A stretch of 64,000 bases of DNA. It comes from Volvox africanus (taxonomy: Eukaryota; Chlorophyta; Chlorophyceae; Chlamydomonadales; Volvocaceae). Below are positions 1-12,100 of the stretch, piece by piece. The stretch is from contig BSDZ01000086.1 in NCBI GenBank assembly GCA_030268105.1, forward strand, positions 3,364,501 through 3,428,500, written 5' to 3'. The position numbers and the translations under genes are program-made. The notes under the pieces are model-generated. The model made no database searches and was not told the origin of the DNA. It saw nothing but the letters and a program-made list of their open reading frames with translations. Within the stretch, counting starts at the first letter, position 1, and each line of letters starts with the position of its first letter.

Positions 1-1482
1 CTGGAACTGAGGTATCTCAAGGAAGGCTTGCAACGACCTCCTCCGGTGGAGTATATTTACAGAAGCGAGCTGGCGAGCGCTGGATCAGTATCGTGAACGA
101 GTAATAGCTCCATCCTGTGGAGAAGATGCAACGTGTATTGATCGCACAGTTCACCCCGAGCCCTCCCTTGACCAGGCTCCAGGGAAAGGCCGCTTATCAC
201 CTCCCACGCAATGTCGGAAACTGTACATCATTAAGAGTGCCGACAGCGCGCTGAAAGCCGCGATCAGTTGCTGCTGCGACTCGACCGCCTCCAATTTTGC
301 GGTGCGGGTCCCTTACCTCTGGAAGGTCGGCGGGTGCACGGATAAAATGGGATGGACGGTTAAGATGGTGGTGGTGAAATAGTGTCACAGGCACAAACGA
401 AAGTGTCAGCAATCATAAGCTCCGCCCGCTGGATTTGTCAGCAAGTCTCAACGTGATCTGGGCAGACGGCCCTCTTGCAACCGTCAGGGAACAGATCTTT
501 TCTCGCAATTACTGGGCTGGGCTTCACGACTTAGGATGCTGTTGCTAGCGGCTATGCCTTATGGTTTACGACGCATCAGTGTCGTCACGAACATGACTAC
601 AAGCATCTTCGTCGGAAGGCAAAGACATTGAACGCAAACGAGCAAGAACGAAGCGAGGCCCCGCACTTTCAGAAAGCTGTATTGGTGATGAGTCGGGGGG
701 CGTGAAGTTGAGCGGTCGCTAACGGTTACCATGCGGAAGAAACGCCGCCAGCACAGGGGTGAAGAGGGAAGGAGAACCTGAAATGCATTTCAAGCAAACA
801 CAATCAGTACATACTTCCAGAAGCGTCGCTCGAGCTTGGGAGCAGACCACCTCAATACTTGCAGTCGTGGTGCCAAACGTACGTGTCTTCGACTGATCCG
901 GCTGCCGTATCCCATCCATCCATCCGTCCGCCTAGGCTAAGCCCCAGACCCGGCAACACGACTGTATAAAACCTGTCACGACGGGCGTCATGTTCCGAGC
1001 GCTCCTGGTGCCTCCTCCATACGGCAGCACAGGGCAGGGGCGAAGATGGCTGGTTGCAAGAGCGAGGGTATTAATATATAGCCGTGGGAATACATTGTAA
1101 TACAGAGAATACAGTACAGTGAGATGATCCGGTAGGTAGGTAGGAGTGCCAAAGGCCCACATGACCGGCGAGCCCCCCACAGTTCCATTGTTACCTTGCC
1201 GTGGCCATTCCTGAGAAGCCGCAATTCTATCTAATTAAAAGAGAATCAACCTCGCACGCTATTGCTCGTGGTCTCATCTGAGCTGTTCCTAAATGCACCA
1301 AATGCACTAACATCTCCGAGGGCGCCTGTGCTATGGTAAGCGTGGGATGATGAAAACCTGTTTTCAAGCAACGACGGAGACCATTCTTTGTGTCTCACAT
1401 ATGTGGAAAAGTCCTGGCCTCCTATGCAGGTCAGAAACAGGGAATAATGAGGGCGATAGCGAAGAGGTCAGCGACGAGAGGC
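1..1482. other. No supported gene
   Basis: No open frame here has convincing protein character together with splice sites. The first 96 bases are open in frame 1 up to a TGA and could be the 3' end of a plus-strand gene entering the window, but 31 codons prove nothing. The remaining open frames are short and overlap on both strands. Confidence 0.3.
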
Positions 1483-1914
1483 ACGTGGCTGAAACCAAGA
1501 GGGATACCGAGAGTGCGGACCACGAGACACACCACGCCGAGAGGCACGTGAGCCCATTGAGCTTCCAAATGCGGATGCGGCCCAGCGGGTGACCGCATCT
1601 CACAAAAGGGAGGATGAGGCACTTGGCGACCGCCTCATCTTCCAGCTTGCTCCGGAGAAGTTCAGAAACAGGGACTGAAGCCTGTGTACGACAGGCTCAG
1701 GTGGCAGATGAACCCACACCGTCACCTGCTCGGTGGGGCAACACAGGGTGTTGGCTTTTACGGCCTTCGAATACTTACAAGCCGTGTACAGCAGGCTTGA
1801 GAAGAAGGCCCATATGCACATGTCTGGGTCTTTTGAGGAATGCGAGGTGTTGTATGGAGGAGGGGCGGAAATGCAATCATGTTATCTAGGCTTTGTATTA
1901 GTCACCACACGGCA
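1483..1914 (+). pseudogene. Coding-like segment with frame shifts
   Basis: Three overlapping plus-strand stretches look protein-like but lie in different frames. One runs from about 1483 to 1675 and includes the peptide LIFQLAPEKF. The second covers about 1677-1800 and includes KPVYDRLRWQMNPHR. The third ends at 1914 just before a strong GTAAGT donor and includes LQAVYSRLEKKAHMHM. Peptides of the type VYxRL occur in the second and third, so this may be an internally repetitive decayed gene. The family is not recognised. It may also be chance; only the donor site and the amino-acid character support it. Confidence 0.2.
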
Positions 1915-2202
1915 GGTAAGTGCGGGACTCACACCACTTATTGCGTTTCATCCCGACTAACGAACGAAACCTCTTCGTGCAAGTGTGCCCTCACATTGAA
2001 AACTGCTGTTGACTGAGGGGAAGGCCTCATAGCCGCCGGAGTGGCTTGTGAAGTGGGACATCTTGATTGTCCCTGTTCGTGCATTGAAGGGGAAACCGGT
2101 CAGAGGTCAAACTCCACCACATGGAGGGTTAAGATCCACCACATAACCACGCGACCCGAGATCCTTGGGAACTTCCTTGGCACTTCGGGTGTCCCTGGAT
2201 AT

Positions 2203-2931
2203 ATGACGTGGGCCTTTGGCCTCACAACCGGTGTCTTTCGACACCACCCTTTAATGGGCAGACTCTGGCATACAGCGGTACCGAATCGTGATTTCATCCT
2301 CCTGTGCCATAGCGGTTTATTTGCCACGCACACGCAGGGCTCAGCGCCCCAACCAAAACTCTTTTCCCTACACATTGCTGCTGTTATCCGACACCCAAAG
2401 GATGGCAAGATACCAGATTTAGCACCTGTCATGCGCGGCCTGCTGATTTATCTCTATTACACGTCCATTTTTCTGTCCCGCCGCACCTTGCTGCCTTCAC
2501 ATCCAGTCTTCAAGCATGCTCTTTATGCTCCCCATACACACTTAATCGCCTACTTGGCCGTCACTCACTTCGCCGTCCTCGAAACGCACCTTGGCTGTCG
2601 CATCCAGCTCCAGCACAAACTTTATCCATCATACAAATGCCTCGATCTTCGTGCCGACGCCGCCTCGCATAGTCACCGCTCGGGGCCCGCTGGCGCCGCT
2701 GCTTCCTCCAGCGCCCCAGTTCGCCCCCTCCGACCCGGACTCGATACCCAAAGCCGAACGATGTGGCCGATGTCCGCTATCTGGTCTCCTCTGCAGAAAA
2801 GCCAGAGATGCGTGATTACATCTCGCAACGGAAAGCTGAAACATCACCCGTGTACTGCTATACGAACCTTGCACCCTGTTTCCGATGTCGTAGCGGTCCT
2901 GGCCATGTTTGGCCCTTTCCATGCGGCCTGA
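2203..2931 (+). CDS. Hypothetical open frame, unknown function
   Basis: The frame is open from just after a TGA at about 2023 to a TGA at 2931, roughly 300 codons. The first ATG, at 2203, would give 242 residues. The product is rich in His, Leu, Ser and Pro, with a moderately hydrophobic middle near YLYYTSIFLS. No domain is recognised. The plus strand here is pyrimidine-rich, which removes stop codons and makes a chance frame more likely than its length suggests. An alternative exon reading in another frame begins after a good acceptor (TTCCTCCAG) near 2713. Treat as unproven. Confidence 0.25.
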   Translation: MTWAFGLTTGVFRHHPLMGRLWHTAVPNRDFILLCHSGLFATHTQGSAPQPKLFSLHIAAVIRHPKDGKIPDLAPVMRGLLIYLYYTSIFLSRRTLLPSHPVFKHALYAPHTHLIAYLAVTHFAVLETHLGCRIQLQHKLYPSYKCLDLRADAASHSHRSGPAGAAASSSAPVRPLRPGLDTQSRTMWPMSAIWSPLQKSQRCVITSRNGKLKHHPCTAIRTLHPVSDVVAVLAMFGPFHAA

Positions 2932-2941
2932 AGTTGTTGGC

Positions 2942-4394
2942 CCCATCAATAGGCCGTTGAAGGGCCCTCTCCTGTGCCTCCGCTTTTCAATCCTCAGCTC
3001 GCTGGGTTCCTCTTCCCTCCCATCTTCTCGCAGCTTCCGCAGGTACCAAAACGGGGCAGATCCCTGGCAGGGAGGTACGTCAACCCCACAGCGTGAAAGG
3101 ACGCAGATCGAGAACCCTTGCCGCGGGTAACGTTACACAGACGACCTCGACCAGAACTACACCGGTGACTATGACCGTCACACTCACCAGCAGTGGCGCC
3201 ACACTGCAGCTTCCCTCCACAATAGCCGCAGATACTGCTTGGACTGTTCGTCCAAACACACACTCGTTGAGACTGCTGATGCTTCGTACCAGGGTCAGGG
3301 CGTTTTTGCATCCGCACCGATGTCAGTACCTGTTACCCCGTCCCGGCTCCCCAACCCAAAACACACACGCACATTCCTCCTTTCACTACCACATTCATAC
3401 CTTCATTCGCTCCTTCCACCATATCCATGCACGTCTGACGCACCCCGCCCCAATATCTTACGCCCCTCCCTTGCCCCCATGGATTGCCCTGCTGGATTCA
3501 ACCCTTTCTCCGACTGAGGGCCCATACCTTAGGGTCCCCAGCGTACTCCGGAGATCCCCCTCCGCTACGATGCGGTCGTTGCTCAGCTCCACGATCCTGA
3601 CAGGCACAGCGGCGGGGTGCAGCTTGAGATTGACCCCGTGCGCAGAGATGGACTCCCTTGTCGGTAGGGAGAGTGGAATGGGACGGCGGAGGCGTGAAGG
3701 GGCGGCAACAGCAGGGGGATAAGTTTACCGCAGCTGTCGGGAATTGCAGCGGAGTTGGGTTTATCAAGGACAGGCACTGCTGCCTCCAAATTCTGGACTT
3801 CACACCAGACCATGTCGAGGCATGCGCGGAATCTTAGCCCTGTGAAGCTAAACACACATAAACACGTATACACACCGACACAACTTTCATACGGTCTTTT
3901 ATCTCCCTCTCTACAACGTGCAAGGCCATAAAGTACCAAATACTGAGCACCCGTAGCTCCTGTGTCCGGCTGCGTTGCCTATCAGGACCCCCTCTCAACC
4001 CCCGGTTGGCTCACCCTCCCCGGTAAGTACGGCGCGAAGAGGCGCGCTTCCAATTGTATGAAGCACACGTGGTCGTCTAGGCTGCAGTGCTTGCACGGAT
4101 GGAACCGGAGCGACAGCGTCTGCACGGACCGGCCTGCAAAGGGAGTGCAAAGGGCGGATGGGCGGATTAGTAAACTTGCGATTGTAACGCACTGCCCGTG
4201 AGAAGCGGGTGAATGCCCATGATGCCCATGATGGCTATTGCCCATATCGCCATACTGGCATGCGTCAGGTCTGTGGCATACCACGATAACACCCAGCCAG
4301 GTTGGAAGCGACTGGTCTTTATGTCGCCATAATGGCAGAGGTCCGTGAGCAGCCTGGCTCCTACCGGGCCTTACAGGCCCACGGAACCTTGTAA
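2942..4394 (+). other. Possible exons of an unrecognised plus-strand gene
   Basis: Several short segments sit next to splice-like sites. One near 3144-3290 follows TTACACAG and contains the peptide DDLDQNYTGDYDRHTHQQW. One near 3542-3661 contains RYDAVVAQLHDPDRH. One at 3957-4020 ends at a strong GTAAGT donor. A tail at 4339-4394 can be joined in phase to that donor and stops at a TAA inside TTGTAAC, which matches the green-algal polyadenylation signal TGTAA. Other frames are open as well, so the exon chain is not secure and no family is recognised. Part of this stretch may be non-coding. Confidence 0.2.
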
Positions 4395-4771
4395 CAATAA
4401 TATATTTACGTAATTCTAACGTAATTTCATATCCTCCAGAGCTGTTACAATATTACAGCTACTGTCCTTCTGAAGGAGCGGCTTTACCATTTAAGGTCTT
4501 ACTAAAGGGTTGTTGTACAAGTCGACATGACTCCAGGGTGCCATACCCTAAGCTGACGCACCGTCATTTCATAGCTTGGCATGATGACCACGTTAGTATG
4601 TATCTTTAATGTCATTTATCTGCTGCTTCTCATACCTGTCTGAGCGGGACAACATTGTCGCCGCAGGCTAAGCTTTGGGCGATAATCCATCCTGAGGCCT
4701 TGGACATCTGCTAATCATAAGTTATTTAATTGCGCACACTCACATAGCCTTGTGGATTTTTCTCGTCCGTT
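4395..4771. other. AT-rich intergenic DNA upstream of bL33
   Basis: This stretch is clearly richer in A+T than its surroundings and has no open frame of note. It probably holds the promoter of the bL33 gene, but no TATA box or other element can be placed with confidence. Confidence 0.35.
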
Positions 4772-4945
4772 ATGAGCGGAAAGAAGGGTGCGCGCCTACT
4801 TGTGAAGCTTGTCAGCACCGCCAAGACCGGATTTTTTTATGTTACGGAGAAAAATCCACGGAATACCCCATGGAAAATCAAGCTTATGAAGTATGATCCA
4901 AAGGTTGGGAAGCATGTCCTGTTTGAGGAGCAAAAGCTCAAATAG
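4772..4945 (+). CDS. Mitochondrial-type large-subunit ribosomal protein bL33
   Basis: A single-exon frame of 57 codons starts at ATG 4772 and stops at TAG 4943-4945. The product matches the bL33 family over its whole length: a basic start, the segment [20 protein letters not shown], then [12 protein letters not shown] and a terminal EEQKLK. Known family: bL33 is a small protein of the large ribosomal subunit. This copy has the cysteine-free form seen in alpha-proteobacteria and mitochondria, not the CxxC form of chloroplast rpl33, so a mitochondrial ribosome is inferred. No N-terminal extension is visible; several mitochondrial bL33 proteins also lack one. The length is normal for the family. 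Base composition is lower in G+C than the large genes downstream. No TGTAA signal is seen close behind the stop. Confidence 0.87.
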   Translation: MSGKKGARLLVKLVSTAKTGFFYVTEKNPRNTPWKIKLMKYDPKVGKHVLFEEQKLK

Positions 4946-6129
4946 AATTATGAAGTGAAAGTGCATGATGTGAGACTGCATTTCCCGTCGACATCCACAT
5001 AAGTCCAACATAAATAATAACTCTTATCGATATCGTGGGCATGAATTAGAAGGGGAGGATACGCAGTTTGTGGTTATGGCCGAGAGGGAGGAACGAGACG
5101 GCTGTCGTACAATACTTGTTTGTGACACCAGGAACTTGTCGTGCGAGGTGGCTGGGCAGAGCCTCCCTTGTGGTAAACATCTGTAAAGACACCAAGGTTC
5201 CTTCACCGAGGCTGATCCTCCACGCTGGCCTCTACCCTTTTCCCTGCGTGACGCTACCTCGACCATACACGAGTCGTCACAACTAAGAGACAAGGACACG
5301 ATCCCTTTGCCACACACGTATTTTTGGAGACCAAAATTTGTCCCTGGGCATGGTTTCACGCTGCCCCTCGCATTTCATTACACCTATGCTGAAATCAAGG
5401 GCCGGAGTCCTCACACGCCCGAACCTCTGTCAGCTGACATTCATTCCAAATGGAAACCAAGCCTAAAACATGTGCGTCCGCTAACGCCTTCGGATCATGT
5501 GCCTAAGACATGGCATGCATTCAACAACTTCATGCCACCCTGTAACACTTAAAAGTTTTAACGCTGTTCACGAACACATTGGAATATCCACGTGGCTAAG
5601 CAGCAGCTGGTGTGATATGCTGAATGGCAACCAGCTTCCTGGGCGGGAGCAATGCGCAACGTGATGTCAATGTGGCCGTTTAGACTAGTTTAGACTAGTC
5701 CATTGCCGGCATTTGGCGGCATTTGGCTATGTGCCTACTACCGCCTGAAAATGCTGTCACCTCTCACTCAATGTACTAATAGACGCGGTGGCCCTCACTC
5801 ACTCAATGTCGGGCAAATGGTCATCATACGGCCATCAGAATGCAGACTGACTAACATTCCCCATAAATAACCAGACCGACGCAATGCCCTGTTCCGATGA
5901 CCACGTAGGTTTAAATCCACATCATGATGATGTCATAGGTACATCGTGCCATAGGCCCTTCTTTAGCACTGTTGATCAGTCATGATGGCATCCAGGATGT
6001 CCTTATGCTTAGGAAAGATCAAGATGCGTAATGGTGACGCCGTCTATGCGATCCGAGCAGTAGGGTCAGTCGATCTCCCACACCGCTAGACTGACTGCAT
6101 CAACGTGTGGACCAGCAACTGCAGGTACT
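4946..6129. other. Intergenic DNA with two small uncertain frames
   Basis: On the plus strand 4974-5185 is open and acidic (peptide DTQFVVMAEREERDG) and ends at a TAA inside a TGTAA. A second open stretch, 5307-5552, has no ATG start (peptide FWRPKFVPGHGFTLP) and ends near another TGTAA at about 5543. Neither resembles a known family. Small direct repeats of TTTAGACTAG occur at about 5685-5705. The stretch up to 6129 also carries the 3' end of the minus-strand gene that stops at 6130. Confidence 0.3.
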
Positions 6130-9100
6130 TCACCGACCGCTGCCGATACCTCCCTGCCCGCCTCCGATTGCGGCAGCTGCCTGTGGCCCATTCTCTGTTG
6201 GAATGTGGCCCCCACCAGCCCCAGCGCGGGAAGATGCTACTCGCACGTTGCTCTCCGGCACGCCCAATGATGATAACAGCTGCTGCACCGCCTCCTGTGC
6301 AGGTAGGCAACACGAATCAACAGGAAGACCGGGGGGAGAGATGAAAACACAGCTCATGGAAAATTTCTGTGCCTTAATGCTTAGCCCGACAACTCTGTGG
6401 CCGAGATCACATGATGCCCATCCCCAATCCCTCAAGTATCTATTGGGGCGGTGCGTCCCCGCAACGTGCGCGTGGCAACTGCCTGACATACACACATATG
6501 AACGCAGGCAAACACACACAGCGTTATAAGCGCAAAGTTAGCCTATGGGACCGGGCGGAATCCGCAGCTCTGCAACCGTAATAGGACGGATGATAGGACG
6601 TGCCCTCTTTCGCCTCCCGGTCCTCGTCTGATCCCGGAACATAGGAGTGCTGCCTTGATGCTGTCCTTGGAACTGCCCCGTCTCCTTGACGGACACGGGG
6701 CAGTCCGCCCCGGTACCCCCATTCCCGCACTAAGCCAGGTCAAACTGGATCCACCCGCACAGCCTTTCCTCTAACAAGTGTGTCGTAGAGGTAGCTCACA
6801 GCGGCCCACAGCGGCGCCTAGTGAGCGAGAGGGGGCCGCCTCGCGCTCGCAGCCAGCTCTGCAAGCGTGTTCTCAAGCCTTCATTACGTACCCGATGGCA
6901 TCTGAAACCCATTAAATGCTCACGTGGACGCACTGCGCTCGCAAATGTGAACCATTGCATCACATCGTGCATGTGCCACAGGGACCAAGGTCTTCGTTCC
7001 CCAACTCCCCGCACCTGCAACTGCTGCTCCGATAGTTGTTGTGGCTTCAGCACTGGACCCTCGCTGCGGCCTCCGACCCCACCGCCGCCGCCATCGTCTC
7101 CAGACACAGCAGCAGTAGCAGCCGGCTCTCGCCCCACCACGGTCCTCTCTGGGGCCTCGAACACCGAAGCCGCCGACGCAGACCTGTCCTCATACGGTGC
7201 AGTCGCCACCGCTTTCCCCGTCAGGTTTTCGTATGCCAGCAGGAACGCTGTCCGCGCCGGCTCCTCTTGGGCCAGCAGCCCGCCAGCCATCTCAGTGGCC
7301 AACGTGGGAAGCTGCACACCGCCCTCTAACCAGCACAGCAACGAGTCGCTGTCGTACCAGGGCCGTACGACCACATCGGCCTGTGCGAACTCACGCTGCG
7401 GGTGCCGGAGCCAAACAGCCAACAGAAGGGGTTGTCTTAACACCGGTCATTTGGCAACTGCAGCAGGTGCGAAAGGCGATGCCCCGTCGGGTTACAAAGC
7501 TACAGTAGCACAATAAAAGCCTCTAATCGACCTGATCCAACCGTTTCTCGATTGTGCCTGTCTCCGGGCCAGGGGAGACGTGCACACGCCCCACTCTTCC
7601 TAAAGTACCTGCCGCTCCAGCCACCTCCCGTCGCCTAAACAGCCAGCGCACCTGATGCCTCCCCGCCTTGCCCTGCACCGCGTGACGAGCGGCTTCCAGG
7701 GAGGGTCGTAGCTCCAACTTGAGTACGACAACGGATGCGTCCGAGGCCGTACCTTCCCGACCAGCCTTTGTCACGGCTTCCGACCCCCGAGATGGAGATG
7801 GAGATGTGAGAGCCTCCAGCCATGGCTGGGCAGTGCTGGAAGGTGTCTCGGTCATCACGCTAGCCACGTCATGATTGCCAGGTTGGCGTTCGACTCCTGA
7901 TTGTCTCTGCAAATCTTCTTCCCCCACTAAATCACGACTTTCCCTTTCCCCCGTCGAAATCGAGGACTGCCGCTCTTGCTGCAGCTGCTGGGCGCAAGGA
8001 GCCGGCTGTACCGGAAGCTTGGGAGCTACCAACAAGGAATCCGCCATGGTAGGGAGCTTCTGGAACCTTGCGGGCTGGTACGGCATGTCAAACCGGCCTG
8101 GGAGCGGGGCGGCAAAAGAGCCGCACCAACTGTTGAAGTACCGAACGCCAAATGGTGTTGACGTAGCCCGAAATAGTATACTACCGGTAGCCAGCAACAG
8201 CGCCAGACACGACTTACGCACTATATCCCCCAAATCATTCTTGGCGAAGGCAATTGGGTACTCGGTATTAGGCCACATCAGTAAATCTTTTTCCCAACCT
8301 CACACGCGCCGTTTAATCTTTTCAATAAATAACCGGCCCTCGGTTGCCATGAACAGGTTCGGCTTCTACCCTTTTCAAGAATACCCGCCAAACAGCAACC
8401 TGCTCCACCACCACCTATGGCCCTATAGCCCAGCATGCCGCGGGTTTGCCCTCACTCCCCCCTTCACCAGCAAAGCTTAATCCTGATTCAATGACCCAAA
8501 ATCCCGGCTCCGGCCCCGCACTTCAAAGCACATTGCAGAGACACACACACACACACTAGCCCACTAATGTTAATTCCCACTCGACCCCTCAACCTCTCCC
8601 ATTTCGCGCACCTGGGGTCGCCTTGCCTTGCTCGATCCGGGTACGTGTGAGCCCCTCCAGATGCACAGAGACCGGCCGCTCCGTCGAGCGGCCCCGCAGA
8701 ATTGCCGACAGCGGAAACTCCGTCAGCACCGCCCGGGCAGCCGCGTTAACCGGCTTACAGCCCAGCACCCCCATATCATCTCGGTCTCCCTGGGCAATGC
8801 GACGCTCCACCACCAGCTGGAACTCGGGCCAGGAAGCCAGTGCGGCCGCCTGGCGCTCCGGCTCCCGGGAGGGGTCCAGCAGCACCGAGGTCTCCAGCCA
8901 GCGAGGAAGCACACCTGTGACGACGGATGCGGCGGGAGTGCCGCTCACCTCCAGCCACATGCGACCCTCCATAGCTGCCTCAAGCCGACGACATAAAGTT
9001 GCCAGCTCTGCTGCAGGTATGCCCGAAGCAGGCGCTGCAGTTGCGCCGCGGCCATTTCTGCCATGGCCACCGCGTTGTGGGGCAAATGCGGCCGCTCTCG

Positions 9101-12100
9101 CTGTGTCACTGGCATCAGCATTGGACGCAGTCCACGGCGCCGTGGTAGCAGCATCGCGGCGGGGTAATTGTACAGATCGAACAGTCGCCACCGCCGCGGC
9201 GGCAAGGCTCCTGGCAAGGCGGCCACCGTCGCAGCCTGGCCCCGCCGCCCTCACCATGGCATTAAGGTCGCCACCGCCCGCCTTGACGGCTGCCGCCAGC
9301 GGCACTGCCAGCAGCGCCAGAAGGCCCATGACGCGGACAACCGACCCCGCGATGCCCTTGACCGCCGACACAAGGCGCTCTAAAGGGGACAGGGTCGGCA
9401 CGACAAGCTTCTGCGGCTGGATGCCGTACATATCTGGTAGTTGCTGTGCCACATCCGTGAAGATGTTCACTAGTGACATAAGCTGGGCCTGTGTTAGCCG
9501 CATGGGGGCGCACCAGCGGACGGCCGCTGACGCGGATGTAGACCCGAACCCCGAATCGAAACCTCGCCACGGTTTCGGTGTGTTTCCGTACCTATCCAGG
9601 CTGGACGCTCTGGAAGGGACATTGATCCGCGAGTAGGCGCTGGACGCCGAGGGCCCCGCAGGTGCCGTCGTCAAGGTGGCCGAGCCCAGAGCCCAGCGCA
9701 GCTCGTAGCAGCTGAGCTGCGCCTCCTCGGGTATGAGGAGGCTGGGGGCAGTGGAAGCTGTGTCCCCGCTGCTCAGAGGGGATCCTGATTTCGCTCCCCC
9801 GACTAACCTCTCAGCAGTTCCCGGCCCCGTATCGCTGACAGATCTGGCGGGACAGTAACGGATCTGTAAGGCGGTGGCGTCGGCCGGCAGCCAGCCCCAA
9901 GAAGGGGGCTCTGTGTCGAAAGCTGGACCGCCGAGACCGCTGCTGTGGACACCGGGCGGTGGAACTTGGGAAGGCTGCGACATTGGTGGTGCCGCCGCCA
10001 TAGCCACAGCTGCCGGACCGCCGGCTGCTTGGCCATCCCCTATGTGACTTGGAAGGAGGTCAAGCAGCGCCAGGAGGAAGTGCCGCAGCTCTTCAGGTGG
10101 GACGAACACTTGCAGGGTGGTCTCTGTCTGTACGGATGTCCCTCCGATGGCACTGGCAGGCTTGCTGGCGCTGGCATCGGAAACACGTTGTTGTGCGCCA
10201 CCGCTAGTACCGCTAGCGCTAGTGCGTAAGGTACTAGCCGTCATGGCGTCGGCGGCGGTCCCCGGTATGGTGATTCCAGCTGGCAGGGGCGCGTCGTCAA
10301 AGTCCAGACTGCTCATTGAGGTAAGGGAGGACATGTCCAGATCGTCGGCAATGACAGACGATGTTACGGCAACGCTGGCTGCGGCAGCACGGCCCGCGGC
10401 CTCCGCCTCCAAAAGTCCCACGTACGGCACTTGCGTAGGCGTCAGGACGAGAGTTAAGGAAGCCGAACGGCAGGACGGCGGCATAGTCGCATAGCGCCCC
10501 CATAGTCTGTATGCCTCTCTCCAATACTCCCATTCACCCTTGGCGACCACCTGGACGGGCAGAGCATCCGGAAGGGCAAATGTTCTCCAGGGCAATTCGG
10601 TAACGCGCTTGACACCATTCTAAGCTATGTTCTATTAACAGGAACATAATGTCCTGTGGCACCGCCAGCACCTTATGCTCCGCAGCAGCTGCTCCTGCCG
10701 GTGCTGAGGACTTTTGCTGCTGCGGCGACAGCCATCACGTTTCAGGTGGTAAGTGCCGCAGTGACACCTCGGCTCCTCCGCCCTGGCTTCGCAGGGGTCA
10801 AAAGCCGAAGACGTCCAACCCTCTTCACTGGTGGTGGCGCAACCCACACCCTACAACAGAGACTGATCGCAAACTTACCATACTCGCCTTGCATGTTGTG
10901 TCGCACAATTTCCAAATCCTCCTGACCCCCACCTGTACCCTCCAAACACATGCAGGTCTCACCTGCATCCACAGACACACATATCAATGCTTACCTGCTT
11001 CCAAGCGAGAGGGTGCACCACCTGAAGCACCTCGCTACCCCGTCCCCGCGCAAGAGCCCTCAGCGAGTCCAGCTCGGGGCCGGGGGCCACATCGATGCGT
11101 GTGCGCCGCGTCACCTGGGTCACACAAGTATGGGGATATGGATATGACGTCAAGTACGAGCCTGCATGCAGAGCACGGTACGCCCGGAAAACCTGCGGCT
11201 CTACCCTCCAAGATAGGAGGTCACCTGGGAGGAGTCCGGACCGGCAACATGAAGGTACCGGCACATCTTGACACGTTGGCCGCGATGCAGGCGGCCACGT
11301 CAGAAACAGTAATCGAGGGCACGAGAAACTTCCTTGAAGCGAAATGCAAATGGTATCGGCCCAGCACCTCCTCTCTTCGCTTTCCACGCTATTGGAATGA
11401 AGAGGGACGAAGCTTGCCCATCCCAAATTCCTCAACCCTCACGCCCCCGGTACCTGCAGCGGCCCCGCAGGTTTGAGGCTGGTGGCGTGTGAACACCTCG
11501 AGGAGTAGAAGCCAGGTACATTGCCAGCCACGTTCCCCAGGGCCCCTCGCAGCGCCGCGGGGTCACCTTCTGTTCCCACTAGCTGTCGCCACTGCCAGCT
11601 GGACAACAGGTCAAGCAGCGCAGTGCGATGCAGTCGGGCAAACGTGGACAGCGCAGCTGCGCGAGGAGGAGAAGAGCAAGGTGGTTTGGCCAAGTGGGTT
11701 GGAGGTCTGAGTCTTGAATCGCGTACCCATGTTTCCAACAAACGTTGGCCTACGGCAAGCTCTGCATTTTTCCTTGGCACGCGCCATGCCCCTTTTCCGC
11801 TGGCGAATTTCCACGCTTTTACACAGCCTTCGCTCTCGTCTCAACATGCTTGCGCCTTCATACCTTCACCGTCCAGCACGAGGTAAATAGGTCCGCCCAA
11901 TCCCCTACGCACCCGCTGGCACTTCATAGTCGGCCTTTGCCAAGAGGTCCGTCACGCTGCTGTCCAGGCGGGAGAAGGACAGCCGGTCCGAGGAACCGAA
12001 AGCGCCATTACCGGAGAGACCTGGGTTGCTGGATAAGGGCATGGGAATGATAGGAGGGTGGGGAAGGGGGCGATCCGGATGGATCCATGTGCGAGTCCAG

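Noticed and set aside
7976..8605. Minus-strand stretch with a hydrophobic helix (CLALLLATGSILFRA)
   Set aside because: It reads in frame with the exon at 8097-7652 but lies upstream of a good CCCAG acceptor whose phase matches the previous exon exactly, so it is taken as intron.
8623..9636. Long plus-strand open frame
   Set aside because: It lies opposite the 2-kb exon of the minus-strand 15-exon gene. The minus frame joins its neighbours in phase; the plus frame has no splice context and only Ser/Arg/Ala-rich composition.
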